This document shows positions 9,117 to 16,921 of a DNA stretch of 64,000 nt, piece by piece. Where the stretch lies: contig NZ_JARHUJ010000011.1 of assembly GCF_029223285.1 (NCBI RefSeq), forward strand, positions 124,001 through 188,000, read 5' to 3'. This DNA is from Paraflavitalea sp. CAU 1676. Lineage in GTDB: Bacteria > Bacteroidota > Bacteroidia > Chitinophagales > Chitinophagaceae. How positions within the stretch are numbered: the stretch's first letter is position 1; each line of letters opens with the position of its first letter. The notes beneath the pieces are model-generated. The model was not told where the DNA came from. It saw only the letters and a list, made by a program, of their open reading frames with translations, and did not search any database. Position numbers and translations under genes: made by a program.

Positions 9117-10241
9117 ATGCGTAGTTTCCTCATCTCAATAGTCTTGCTTTCGGGGGCCTTTTTTGCAGACGCCCAGCAGAGAGCCCGCGACTATGGTATC
9201 CGCCCGGGTGTTATGACGCCCGGTAAATGGAATGCTATCACGGATGTGCCTGGCGTCAGAGTAGGTCACACCACGCTGGTCAAAGGCGATTCTATACGGA
9301 CAGGCGTCACCGCCATCCTGCCCTACGAAGGTAATATCTTCCAACAAAAAGTACCGGCTGCGATCTATACCGGTAACGGATTTGGCAAGCTTGCGGGTAC
9401 TACCCAGGTACAGGAACTTGGTAACCTGGAAACGCCCGTCATACTGACCAATACCTTGGGTGTAGCTACTGGCATGAATGCACTGATCGACTATACCCTG
9501 CGTCAAAAGGGCAATGAAAATGTGCAATCCGTGAATGGCGTGGTGGGCGAAACGAACGACGGATGGCTGAATGATATCCGCGGGCAGCACGTGTCTAAAC
9601 AGGATGTGCTGGACGCCATCGGGAAGGCAGATACAGGCGCCGTAAAGGAAGGCTGCGTTGGTGCTGGAACGGGCACTGTATGCTTCGGTTTTAAGGGAGG
9701 GATCGGCACGTCCTCCAGAAAGCTGCCAGCCAGTCTCGGAGGCTATACCGTGGGGGTACTGGTGCAAACCAATTTCGGCGGCGTATTGGAGATAGATGGG
9801 GTGCCGGTAGGCAAGGAACTGGGGAAATTCAGTTTCAGTGATCAATTGCTGAATAACGTAGATGGTTCCTGCATGATCGTAGTGGCAACAGACGCCCCGA
9901 TCGATGCACGTAATTTACAACGGCTGGCCAAGAGAGCTTTCATGGGCCTCGCTCAAACAGGCGGTATCGCCTCCAACGGGAGCGGCGACTATGTCATTGC
10001 ATTTTCCACAGCAGCGGGTAACCGGGTTCCTCACAATAGTACGGCGCCCGTGCAAACCCTCAGTTTCCTGCACAACGATGCCATGTCGCCCCTGTTTATG
10101 GGCGCCATAGAAGCTACGGAAGAAGCCATCATCAACAGTTTACTGATGGCTACCAGCACCAAGGGCTATCGCGGTCATTCGGTGGAAGCCTTGCCTGCTG
10201 ATAAACTCATAGCCCTTTTCAAAAAATTCAATCGCCTTTAA
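9117..10241 (+). CDS. P1 family peptidase (DmpA-like aminopeptidase), exported
   Basis: A 374-residue protein starting at the ATG at 9117, which yields a signal peptide (MRSFLISIVLLSGAFFADAQ). It has DmpA/P1 hallmarks: 'NAITDVPGVRVGHTTL' at the mature N-terminus, 'TGNGFGKLAGTTQVQELG', 'GVVGETNDGWLND', 'GTVCFGFKGGIGTSSR', and the self-cleavage/nucleophile site 'SNGSGDYVIAFS' with Ser about 289. P1 enzymes mature by autocleavage before this Ser into two chains and act as D-aminopeptidases or beta-aminopeptidases. Eleven bases separate it from the class IV aminotransferase, suggesting one operon. The upstream start at 9081 would mask the signal peptide. Confidence 0.9.
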   Translation: MRSFLISIVLLSGAFFADAQQRARDYGIRPGVMTPGKWNAITDVPGVRVGHTTLVKGDSIRTGVTAILPYEGNIFQQKVPAAIYTGNGFGKLAGTTQVQELGNLETPVILTNTLGVATGMNALIDYTLRQKGNENVQSVNGVVGETNDGWLNDIRGQHVSKQDVLDAIGKADTGAVKEGCVGAGTGTVCFGFKGGIGTSSRKLPASLGGYTVGVLVQTNFGGVLEIDGVPVGKELGKFSFSDQLLNNVDGSCMIVVATDAPIDARNLQRLAKRAFMGLAQTGGIASNGSGDYVIAFSTAAGNRVPHNSTAPVQTLSFLHNDAMSPLFMGAIEATEEAIINSLLMATSTKGYRGHSVEALPADKLIALFKKFNRL

Positions 10242-10252
10242 CTCCAGTTAAG

Positions 10253-11080
10253 ATGTACGCAATTGTCAATAAAGAATTATTACCAGCCACCGAAGCTACT
10301 TTACGTGTAAATGACCTTGCCATTCAGCGCGGTTATGGCATATTTGATTTCTTTAAAGCGATCAACCACCAGCCACTTTTTCTCGATGATCATCTTGATC
10401 GTCTTTATCAATCGGCTTCCATCTTACAATTACCGGTTCCTTATTCCAGGGAAGAGCTGAAAGAATTGTTTGACCGGCTGATGGCCAAAAACCAATTGGC
10501 CGATTCCGGCATTCGCGTTACCCTTACAGGCGGTTATGCAGAAGACGGCTATACGATTGCCACACCGAACCTCGTCATCACCCAGCAGACCTTGCCGGTC
10601 AATACCGGCCTGCACAACACCGGCATACGTCTGGTTACCTATCCCCATCAACGCCAGCTACCTGCCGCCAAGAGTATCGATTACCTGATGGCCGTATGGC
10701 TTCAATCGTTTGTGAAGGCACAGCAAGCACAAGATGTTCTATATCACCAGGACAATAGGGTGTCTGAGTGCCCTCGCTCCAACTTCTTCATCGTAACAAA
10801 GGACGATGAGCTTGTTACCCCCAGCCATAATATCTTACATGGCGTAATCCGCAAGCAGGTATTGCAACTGGCACGTGCGCGCTACAAAGTAGCCGAAAAA
10901 GCCATATCACTGGAGGATATATACAAAGCCAAAGAAGCTTTTATTACCAGCACCACCAAGAACATATTGCCGGTTGTACAGGTAGATGATCAGTTGATCG
11001 GTAACGGTAGCCCCGGTGCTATCACATCCAGCCTGGGCGCCGAACTGCTGCAATTGATTGCCCTTCTAACCCATAAATAA
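10253..11080 (+). CDS. Class IV PLP aminotransferase (D-alanine/branched-chain aminotransferase-like)
   Basis: A 275-residue protein with the fold-type IV pattern. It has 'LAIQRGYGIFDFFKA' with 'FLDDHLDRLYQSA' at the N-terminus, the PLP Schiff-base lysine in 'PAAKSIDYLMAVWLQ' (Lys about 140), 'SECPRSNFFIV' with the conserved Glu, and 'AFITSTTKNILPVVQVDD'. The family includes D-amino-acid aminotransferase, branched-chain aminotransferase and aminodeoxychorismate lyase; motifs alone do not decide. Its position 11 bp behind a P1 peptidase that may release D- or beta-amino acids favours a D-amino-acid role (inference). Confidence 0.9.
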   Translation: MYAIVNKELLPATEATLRVNDLAIQRGYGIFDFFKAINHQPLFLDDHLDRLYQSASILQLPVPYSREELKELFDRLMAKNQLADSGIRVTLTGGYAEDGYTIATPNLVITQQTLPVNTGLHNTGIRLVTYPHQRQLPAAKSIDYLMAVWLQSFVKAQQAQDVLYHQDNRVSECPRSNFFIVTKDDELVTPSHNILHGVIRKQVLQLARARYKVAEKAISLEDIYKAKEAFITSTTKNILPVVQVDDQLIGNGSPGAITSSLGAELLQLIALLTHK

Positions 11081-11230
11081 AGCAGTTACCGTAGCCAGAG
11101 ACGGAGTAGCTGCTTAACCACCAGATATCTTTCCCGGCTGTAAGTATATTGATCCACAAACTCCTATGTCCTTAAAGGCCCCTCCCCGGCAAAGCCTTAA
11201 CATATCTTTCATAAAATAGTACGCTTAAAA

Positions 11231-11263
11231 TTTGGATTCGCCGTATACCGATCGGTATATTTG
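11231..11263 (+). promoter_or_regulatory. Bacteroidota-type promoter of the TetR gene
   Basis: TTTG at 11231-11234 and TATATTTG at 11256-11263 are separated by 21 bases, which fits the TTTG...TAnnTTTG consensus for the primary sigma factor of Bacteroidota. The -7 element ends four bases before the ATG at 11268, so the predicted transcript starts at or next to the start codon. Confidence 0.7.
11244..11259. promoter_or_regulatory. TetR operator, site 1
   Basis: TATACCGATCGGTATA is a perfect 16-bp palindrome. It overlaps the -7 element of the TetR promoter, which implies autorepression. A second copy of the half-sites lies before the SDR gene at 11892-11909. Confidence 0.8.
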
Positions 11264-11267
11264 CATC

Positions 11268-11870
11268 ATGAAGTTCACGCCACGATCTGAAGAGACGCGC
11301 CAGTTCATTATAGAAACAACCGCTGGCATATTTAATACCAAAGGGTACGCAGGCACTTCATTAACCGATCTTACCGAGGCTACCAAACTCACCAAAGGGA
11401 GTATTTACGGCAATTTTGAGAACAAAGAAGAAGTGGCGCTGGCCGTTTTCGATTATACGATCGCCTGCCGCGACAAGATCGTGGAGCAAGCGCTGGAAAA
11501 GGCGAAGACCAACAAGGAAAAGTTGCTGGCCTATATCGGCACCTTCAACAGCGCCAACAACAAGGCTTTCATCACAGGCGGCTGCCCCATTTTAAATGCT
11601 GGTACGGAATCGGATGACACCTTCGAGGCTTTGCGCAGGAAAGTACACAAGGTCATCACGGATTGCAGAAAAGAATTGGAAGGCATTATCACAACAGGTA
11701 TTGCAGCCAAAGAATTCAGGAAAGATGTAAACGCAGAAAAGACCGCCTTGACGTTGATGGCCCTGGTAGAAGGCGGGATACTGCTGGGAAGAACCACCAA
11801 TAAACCAGCGTACCTGGATTCAGTGCTCGAGTCGGCCAAAGAGATGATACAATCGATATCGCAGGAGTAA
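11268..11870 (+). CDS. TetR/AcrR family transcriptional repressor
   Basis: A 200-residue protein with an N-terminal helix-turn-helix: 'FIIETTAGIFNTKGYAGTSLTDLTEATKLTKGSIYGNFENKEEVALAVF' is the usual TetR DNA-binding pattern (split here only for description; about residues 11-59). A ligand-binding helical domain includes 'ITGGCPILNAGTESDD' with a Cys. It most likely controls its own promoter and the SDR gene 73 bp downstream, since both carry TATACCG-NN-CGGTATA. Similar pairs often respond to reactive electrophiles or small lipophiles; the effector here is unknown. Start chosen at the ATG at 11268; the longer frame from 11232 would include the operator. Confidence 0.93.
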   Translation: MKFTPRSEETRQFIIETTAGIFNTKGYAGTSLTDLTEATKLTKGSIYGNFENKEEVALAVFDYTIACRDKIVEQALEKAKTNKEKLLAYIGTFNSANNKAFITGGCPILNAGTESDDTFEALRRKVHKVITDCRKELEGIITTGIAAKEFRKDVNAEKTALTLMALVEGGILLGRTTNKPAYLDSVLESAKEMIQSISQE

Positions 11871-11891
11871 TCTCCTTTTTTTTGAACTATC

Positions 11892-11909
11892 ATATACCGA
11901 ACGGTATAT
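11892..11909. promoter_or_regulatory. TetR operator, site 2 (before the SDR gene)
   Basis: ATATACCG-AA-CGGTATAT is an 8-bp inverted repeat around a two-base centre, matching site 1. It lies between a TTTG at 11881-11884 and a degenerate -7 element TATCTTAA at 11909-11916, so a bound repressor would block the promoter. Confidence 0.78.
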
Positions 11910-11943
11910 ATCTTAATACACAAACTATACAAATTCATTTACG

Positions 11944-12690
11944 ATGAAACTCAGTAACAACACAGTATTGATCACCGGCGGTAGTGCTGGTATTGGTTTA
12001 GCCATTGCAAAACAACTTACAGAAGCCGGTAATCATGTTATTATCACCGGCCGCAATGCGGAAAGGTTAGAAAAGGCGCTCGCTCAATTGAAGAACGCTA
12101 CCGGTATTGTTTCGGATGTATCGAAAGAAGCGGATGTCGTGAAGCTGGTAGAGCAATTGAAAAAGGATCATCCTCAACTGAACGCAGTGATCAACAACGC
12201 AGGCCGCGCGATCCTGTATAGCCTGTCCGAATCGAATGTAGATGCTTACAGCAAAGCAGCTGATGAACTGCACACGAATTATCTTTCAGTGATCCGGCTG
12301 AATGAACTGTTGCTCCCCCTCCTGAAACAACAAGCAGCAGCAGCGATCGTGAATGTTTCTTCTATCGTGGCATTTGCACCTTCTCAAAGGCTTTCTTCCT
12401 ATGGCGCCAGCAAGGCAGCACTCCATTCCTATTCCCAATCCCTGCGTTTGGCACTGAAAAACACCAATATCAAAGTATTTGAACTGATGCCTCCATTGGT
12501 TGACACCGAGTTCTCAGAACCTATTGGCGGTAGCAGGGGCATTCCGGCTTCGGCAGTAGCCGATGCGCTGTTCACAGCTTTCAAAAATGATGAATATGAA
12601 ATCCATGTAGGCGGTACAGCCGACTTCTATAAGTTGTATTTATCCTCCCCTCAACAAGCACTCGAGGTGATGAACGCCGAATTACCATAA
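11944..12690 (+). CDS. Short-chain dehydrogenase/reductase (DltE-like SDR)
   Basis: A 248-residue classical SDR. It shows the cofactor motif 'LITGGSAGIGLAIA' at about residues 9-22, 'AVINNAGRA', 'IVNVSSIVAFAP' with the catalytic Ser, and 'SSYGASKAALHSYSQSL' with the YxxxK pair. An Arg in 'ITGRNAERL' after the second strand suggests NADPH preference (inference). It resembles the DltE-like group of oxidoreductases. The substrate is unknown. It is the only gene between the second TetR operator and a strong terminator, so it is probably the repressor's main target. Confidence 0.9.
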   Translation: MKLSNNTVLITGGSAGIGLAIAKQLTEAGNHVIITGRNAERLEKALAQLKNATGIVSDVSKEADVVKLVEQLKKDHPQLNAVINNAGRAILYSLSESNVDAYSKAADELHTNYLSVIRLNELLLPLLKQQAAAAIVNVSSIVAFAPSQRLSSYGASKAALHSYSQSLRLALKNTNIKVFELMPPLVDTEFSEPIGGSRGIPASAVADALFTAFKNDEYEIHVGGTADFYKLYLSSPQQALEVMNAELP

Positions 12691-12696
12691 ATAAAG

Positions 12697-12721
12697 GCCC
12701 GGTACAACCGGGCTTTTTTTC
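12697..12721 (+). terminator. Rho-independent terminator after the SDR gene
   Basis: GCCCGGT-ACA-ACCGGGC (12697-12713) forms a perfect 7-bp stem, followed by a run of seven T. Confidence 0.9.
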
Positions 12722-12770
12722 TGCAGGAGCCAGGCCGATATTTTCTTTCCGGAAACACTTATATTTAAGG

Positions 12771-13850
12771 ATGAGAACACTCATCCTTTTTTTGCTTGCG
12801 TTTGGTGCAGCCCGGTCGGTTGCACAGCCATTGAAAGTAGCTGTAGCCGGAATATCACATGGCCACTCCACCTGGATACTTGGTTATAAGAACAAGGCCG
12901 ACATTCAGGTTACCGGAGTTTGGGAGAAGGATACGGCCCTCGCCAACAAGGCCGCTAAGCGTTACGGTCTGCCAGCCGGTATCTTTTATACGGATCTCGG
13001 CAAAATGCTCGATGTGGTAAAGCCGGAAGCTGTCGTCGCTTTTGGTTCCATCTACGATCACTTGCAGGTGGTTGAAGCCTGCGCGCCACGTGGCATACAT
13101 GTAATGGTTGAAAAGCCGCTGGCCGTAAGTGTTGCGCATGCACGCAAAATGGATTCACTGGCCCGTAAATACAATATTCACCTGCTTACCAATTACGAGA
13201 CCAGTTGGTATCCCTCGGTGGCAAAAACCTTTCAGCTCGCCTTAGATAGTAATTATACCGGCCGCATACGAAAAGCGGTGATCCATGATGGGCACCAGGG
13301 GCCTAAAGAGATTGGTTGCAGTCCGGAATTCCTGGCCTGGCTTACCGACCCCGTCCTGAATGGAGCGGGCGCACTGGTCGACTTTGGCTGTTACGGTGCC
13401 AACCTCATGACGCACCTCATGAATGGGCAACAGCCGTTTGCCGTAACCGCTGTTACCCGCCAATATAAACCCCAGCTTTACCCCAAAGTAGACGATGATG
13501 CCACCATCATTGTGGATTATCCGGAGGCGAATTGCATCATCCAGGCGTCCTGGAACTGGCCCTACAACAGAAAGGACATGGAGGTGTACGGAGACAAAGG
13601 ATATATTTTCGCGCCCGATAGCAAGTCGCTGGTATTGCGGCAAGGCAATACTGTTACCCAGCGGCAGGTCACCAGCCAGGATGTTCCCGTTTATGAGGAT
13701 CCCTTCAGGTACCTCGCCGATGTAGTGCACGGTAAAATTCAGGTTAAACCGGAAGGTCTCTATGCCTTACCCAATAACCTCACGGTAGTAAAGATCCTCG
13801 AAGCGGCAAAAGAATCCGCCAGGACCGGTAAGAAGGTTGTACTTCGCTAA
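12771..13850 (+). CDS. Gfo/Idh/MocA family oxidoreductase with signal peptide
   Basis: A 359-residue protein. After an apparent signal peptide (MRTLILFLLAFGAARSVAQ) the Rossmann strand 'LKVAVAGISHGHSTWI' begins. 'VVAFGSIYDHLQVVEACAPRGIHVMVEKPLAVSVAHA' carries the family's EKP motif. The C-terminal domain includes 'GALVDFGCYGANLMTHLM', with the aspartate usual in Gfo/Idh sugar oxidoreductases. Members are NAD(P)-dependent dehydrogenases of sugars and inositols or glycosidases with bound NAD. Export to the periplasm fits those Bacteroidota members that use tightly bound cofactor (inference). A TATATTTA -7-like element sits about 10 bp before the ATG. Confidence 0.88.
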   Translation: MRTLILFLLAFGAARSVAQPLKVAVAGISHGHSTWILGYKNKADIQVTGVWEKDTALANKAAKRYGLPAGIFYTDLGKMLDVVKPEAVVAFGSIYDHLQVVEACAPRGIHVMVEKPLAVSVAHARKMDSLARKYNIHLLTNYETSWYPSVAKTFQLALDSNYTGRIRKAVIHDGHQGPKEIGCSPEFLAWLTDPVLNGAGALVDFGCYGANLMTHLMNGQQPFAVTAVTRQYKPQLYPKVDDDATIIVDYPEANCIIQASWNWPYNRKDMEVYGDKGYIFAPDSKSLVLRQGNTVTQRQVTSQDVPVYEDPFRYLADVVHGKIQVKPEGLYALPNNLTVVKILEAAKESARTGKKVVLR

Positions 13851-14015
13851 GGCCAGCTTCTTGTAAGGCAGCAGGTAACAGTCAGTTCGTACCTGGCGTT
13901 AATGACAGGATACTGAAACCTGCACTCAACTATACATGCTACTGGTCCCTTTTCAACTTGAATGCCGGCGCTAATGCTTACTTTTGGCCTCCGGGGCAAA
14001 AGCCCTTTTCCCGAC

Positions 14016-14999
14016 ATGGACTTATTATCAGTATCCGGCATCTCCAAAAAAGACGAACGAGGATTTGAACTGAAAGCAATCAGTTTCACGCAACAGAAGT
14101 TTCAAAAGATTGCCATTGCCGGCGAAACCGGTTCGGGCAAAAGCACTTTATTAAAGATCATCGCCGGACTGGCAGAGCAAAATGCGGGCGTAGTAATGTT
14201 CGAGGGGAAAAAGATCATCGGACCTGCCGATAAACTGATCCCCGGCCATCCCGGCATTGTATACCTTTCCCAACACTTCGAACTGCCCAATAACCTGCGG
14301 GTAGAGCAGGTGCTGGAATATGCCAACCTGTTATCGGATGAAGCCGCGGCTACCCTGTACGAAATATGCCAGATAGATCATCTGCTAAAAAGAAGGACCA
14401 ATCAATTATCGGGTGGCGAAAAGCAGCGCATCGCGCTGGCCAAACTACTCATCACCTCACCGAAGCTATTGTTGCTGGATGAACCATTTTCCAATACGGA
14501 CATGGTACATAAGAAGCTCTTGAAATCAGTGATCCGTGATATCGGCGCCAAACTCAAGATTACCTGTATCATGGTATCCCATGATCCCATGGACTCCCTT
14601 TCCTGGGCTGATAGTATTATTGTAATAAGGGATGGCGCGCTGATACAGCAGGGCACCCCAAAGGAAGTGTACCGGCAGCCTGCTTCTGAATACATAGCTG
14701 GGCTGTTCGGCAATTTCACCCTTGCAACGCACACAACACTCAAAGCCCTGCAGGAAGAAACCGCAGCTGGCAATGCCTCCCAAAAGCTACTCGTTCGTCC
14801 GGAAGATATTATTGTTTCCACGTCAGCAGGTGAAGGCGCTGAAGCCATGGTGAAAGAAGTGCTCTACTACGGCGGCTTTTGCGATGTGGAAGTGACGTTG
14901 GGTAAAAATAAACTGATTGCCAGGGCTACTAACCTCAGCCTCGCAAAAGGAGATACAGTCTACCTACGATTGAACCAATCGGAACATTGGTACCTATAA
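14016..14999 (+). CDS. ABC transporter ATP-binding protein with C-terminal TOBE-like domain (orphan)
   Basis: A 327-residue protein from the ATG at 14016; the frame extends to 13962 but the extra residues are not ABC-like. It has Walker A 'GETGSGKST', a Q-loop region 'GIVYLSQHFEL', signature 'LSGGEKQRIALAK', Walker B 'LLLLDEPFSNTD' and H-loop 'MVSHDP'. The last about 75 residues ('LLVRPEDIIV...LRLNQ') resemble the TOBE regulatory domain of importers of the PotA/FbpC type. No permease or binding protein is adjacent, so the transported substrate cannot be guessed. Confidence 0.88.
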   Translation: MDLLSVSGISKKDERGFELKAISFTQQKFQKIAIAGETGSGKSTLLKIIAGLAEQNAGVVMFEGKKIIGPADKLIPGHPGIVYLSQHFELPNNLRVEQVLEYANLLSDEAAATLYEICQIDHLLKRRTNQLSGGEKQRIALAKLLITSPKLLLLDEPFSNTDMVHKKLLKSVIRDIGAKLKITCIMVSHDPMDSLSWADSIIVIRDGALIQQGTPKEVYRQPASEYIAGLFGNFTLATHTTLKALQEETAAGNASQKLLVRPEDIIVSTSAGEGAEAMVKEVLYYGGFCDVEVTLGKNKLIARATNLSLAKGDTVYLRLNQSEHWYL

Positions 15000-15010
15000 T
15001 AGCACAGACA

Positions 15011-15036
15011 AAGGGCGCCTCTTAGGAGACGCCCCA
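15011..15036 (-). terminator. Weak hairpin between convergent genes
   Basis: GGGCGCCTC-TTAG-GAGACGCCC pairs with one C/A mismatch. On the minus strand it is followed by only a short T-run (TTTGT). It lies between the ends of the ABC ATPase and the broken hydrolase and may serve either. Confidence 0.4.
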
Positions 15037-15093
15037 AAAAAGTGTGTAACCTTTGGGGGCACATCATGCTGAGCCGCCCCCTGCGTTAGTTTC

Positions 15094-15929
15094 TTAGTTG
15101 CCATTTATCTTTTTCACGAGTTGCTTTACTTCTGCCAGCAACAGCGGAAAACCAGGTTCTGCCATGCCGCCGTGATCGTATCCATCAAGTTCATACAGCC
15201 TGGTGGCTTTGTGTCCCGCCAATTGCATCATCCGGTTCAGGTAGGCATTTTCTTCATAGCGCCCCAGCATTTCCTTTTCACGATCGCCGGTAATGAGCAG
15301 CATCGGCGGCGCATCGGCGGCGCATCGGCCCGCACATGAAAGAGTGGCGCGTACTGGTCGATAACAGGTTGCACATCTTTAATTCCACGCTCCTGCCTTA
15401 CCGTAAAATGCGTGATCACCTGCCCGCTGAAAGGAATTATACCAGCTATACTGTTGGCGTCGATATTGTATTTGGCAAGGTATTTCTTATCAAGCGTGAT
15501 CATCATGTCGAGATAACCACCAGCCGAATGCCCCGATAGGAAGATCAGCCTGGTGCTACCTCCATATTTTTCAATGTTCCTGAACACCCAGGCCGTTGCC
15601 GCCGCAGCATCCTCGATATAGGCAGGGGCCTTTACCTTGGGCGAAAAACGGTATTCGACCGTTACGATCGCGTAGCCCTTGTCCATTAAGGCTTTGGGAA
15701 TCGATTTACTGCCGCCGGTAAGTCCTCCTCCGTGAAACCATACGATCGTGGCGAAATTGCTCACGCCTTTAGGATAATAGATATCCAACTTGCACTGGCT
15801 GGCAATGTATGCATCCTTGCGGCCCGCTGAATCGCCATAATAAGCAATATCCTTCTCCGTAATATACTGCTGTTGTGCCTGTGTGCAGGTTGCAATAAGG
15901 ATCAAAAAAACAATAGAAAGTCTCTTCAT
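15094..15929 (-). pseudogene. Alpha/beta hydrolase (carboxylesterase-like), frameshifted by an 11-bp duplication
   Basis: The first frame (15237-15929) encodes a signal peptide (MKRLSIVFLILIATCTQA), the oxyanion motif 'WFHGGGLTGG' and the nucleophile elbow 'SGHSAGGYL'. It then changes abruptly to a basic tail after 'HVRADAPPM'. The other frame continues with 'LLITGDREKEML' and 'YDHGGMAEPG', the catalytic His. At 15300-15330 the 11-base unit GCATCGGCGGC occurs twice, followed by a partial third. Removing one unit fuses the frames into a clean 274-residue exported esterase. As it stands the 230-residue product lacks the catalytic His. It could be a true mutation, a reversible slippage switch, or an assembly error. 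Confidence 0.85.
15300..15330. repeat. 11-bp tandem duplication causing the frameshift
   Basis: GCATCGGCGGC at 15300-15310 is repeated exactly at 15311-15321, followed by GCATCGGC at 15322-15329. Eleven is not a multiple of three, so gain or loss of a unit shifts the reading frame. Confidence 0.95.
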
Positions 15930-15935
15930 AAGTAT

Positions 15936-16847
15936 TTATTTGTACAAATCGCCTTTCAGGTATTTAAGTCCGGAATCTACAATGATCGTTACGATCTTCT
16001 TGCCTGGTCCAAGTATTCTCGCCTGCTGTATGGCGGCCCATACATTGGCCCCGGAAGTGATGCCACCGAAGATACCCTCCAGCTTTGCCAGTTTACGAGC
16101 GGTCTCAAAAGCGTCTTCATCTGTAACCGGTATCACGTCGTCAATAAGGTCGGTGCGCGTGATGGCGGTAACGGTACCCGTTCCAATACCCTCCAGCCGG
16201 TGCGCTCCCTTGCTGTTTCCATCAGACAGGGCCCGTACATTCATCGGCTCAAGCGCCACACATTTGATGGATGGGATAGCTTGTTTGAACGCTTCGGCGT
16301 TACCGGAAAAACTACCACCGGTGCCCACTCCTGTTATAAACATATCGATATCCGTGCCCAGGTCATTAATGATCTCTTTTGCCATCTGGTGATAAGCACT
16401 CCGGTTGTCGATATTGTTGAACTGGTCGGTCCAAAAGGTATTGGGCAGTTTACGCAGCTCCAGCACGCGGGCCCGCATCCAGTCGAACAGGGGCGCTGTG
16501 ATCTTACCGTTTTCACTGGGCACTATTTCCAGATGAGCACCAAACGCGCGGATTGTCTGCAACTTTTCCTCAGAGAACGCATCAGAAGAAACAAAATGTG
16601 CTTTATATCCTTTTTGAGCACACACCATGGCGAGAGAACTGCCGGTGCTTCCTCCTGTAAATTCGACAACCGTTCCTCCGGGATTCAGTTCTCCTCGGCG
16701 CTCGGCGCCTTCGATCATCGACAGGGCCATCCGGTCTTTCATACTACCCGTTGGGTTAGCCCCTTCATATTTTACATAAATATCTGCACTGCCGGGTTCA
16801 GCCAGCCGTTCCAGTTTAATTAGTGGTGTGTTACCGATTGCTTGCAT
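15936..16847 (-). CDS. PLP-dependent cysteine synthase family protein
   Basis: About 303 residues from the ATG at 16847 (MQAIGNTPLIKLERL). Fold-type II PLP hallmarks are present: 'YEGANPTGSMKDRMA' with the Schiff-base Lys (about 42), 'VEFTGGSTGSSLAMV' for substrate binding, 'ITGVGTGGSFSG' for the PLP phosphate, and 'GGITSGANVWAA'. The family includes O-acetylserine sulfhydrylase and cystathionine beta-synthase-like enzymes; the 'TGGSTGSS' loop differs from the TSGNTG of standard CysK, so a related beta-replacement or lyase activity is possible. It lies 6 bp upstream of the broken hydrolase on the same strand. The frame extends to 16940 but would cross the preceding terminator. Confidence 0.87.
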   Translation of the reverse strand: MQAIGNTPLIKLERLAEPGSADIYVKYEGANPTGSMKDRMALSMIEGAERRGELNPGGTVVEFTGGSTGSSLAMVCAQKGYKAHFVSSDAFSEEKLQTIRAFGAHLEIVPSENGKITAPLFDWMRARVLELRKLPNTFWTDQFNNIDNRSAYHQMAKEIINDLGTDIDMFITGVGTGGSFSGNAEAFKQAIPSIKCVALEPMNVRALSDGNSKGAHRLEGIGTGTVTAITRTDLIDDVIPVTDEDAFETARKLAKLEGIFGGITSGANVWAAIQQARILGPGKKIVTIIVDSGLKYLKGDLYK

Positions 16848-16870
16848 GGCTATTGCTGTTTTAATCACAC

Positions 16871-16901
16871 AAAAAAAGGGTGTATCAACCTTGATACACC
16901 C
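16871..16901 (-). terminator. Terminator of the Oar-like receptor gene
   Basis: GGGTGTATCAA and TTGATACACCC form an 11-bp inverted repeat (16878-16901). The minus strand continues into seven T after the stem. It lies 21 bp beyond the stop codon at 16922. Confidence 0.88.
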
Positions 16902-16921
16902 TTCAATAATAATCAATTTTA

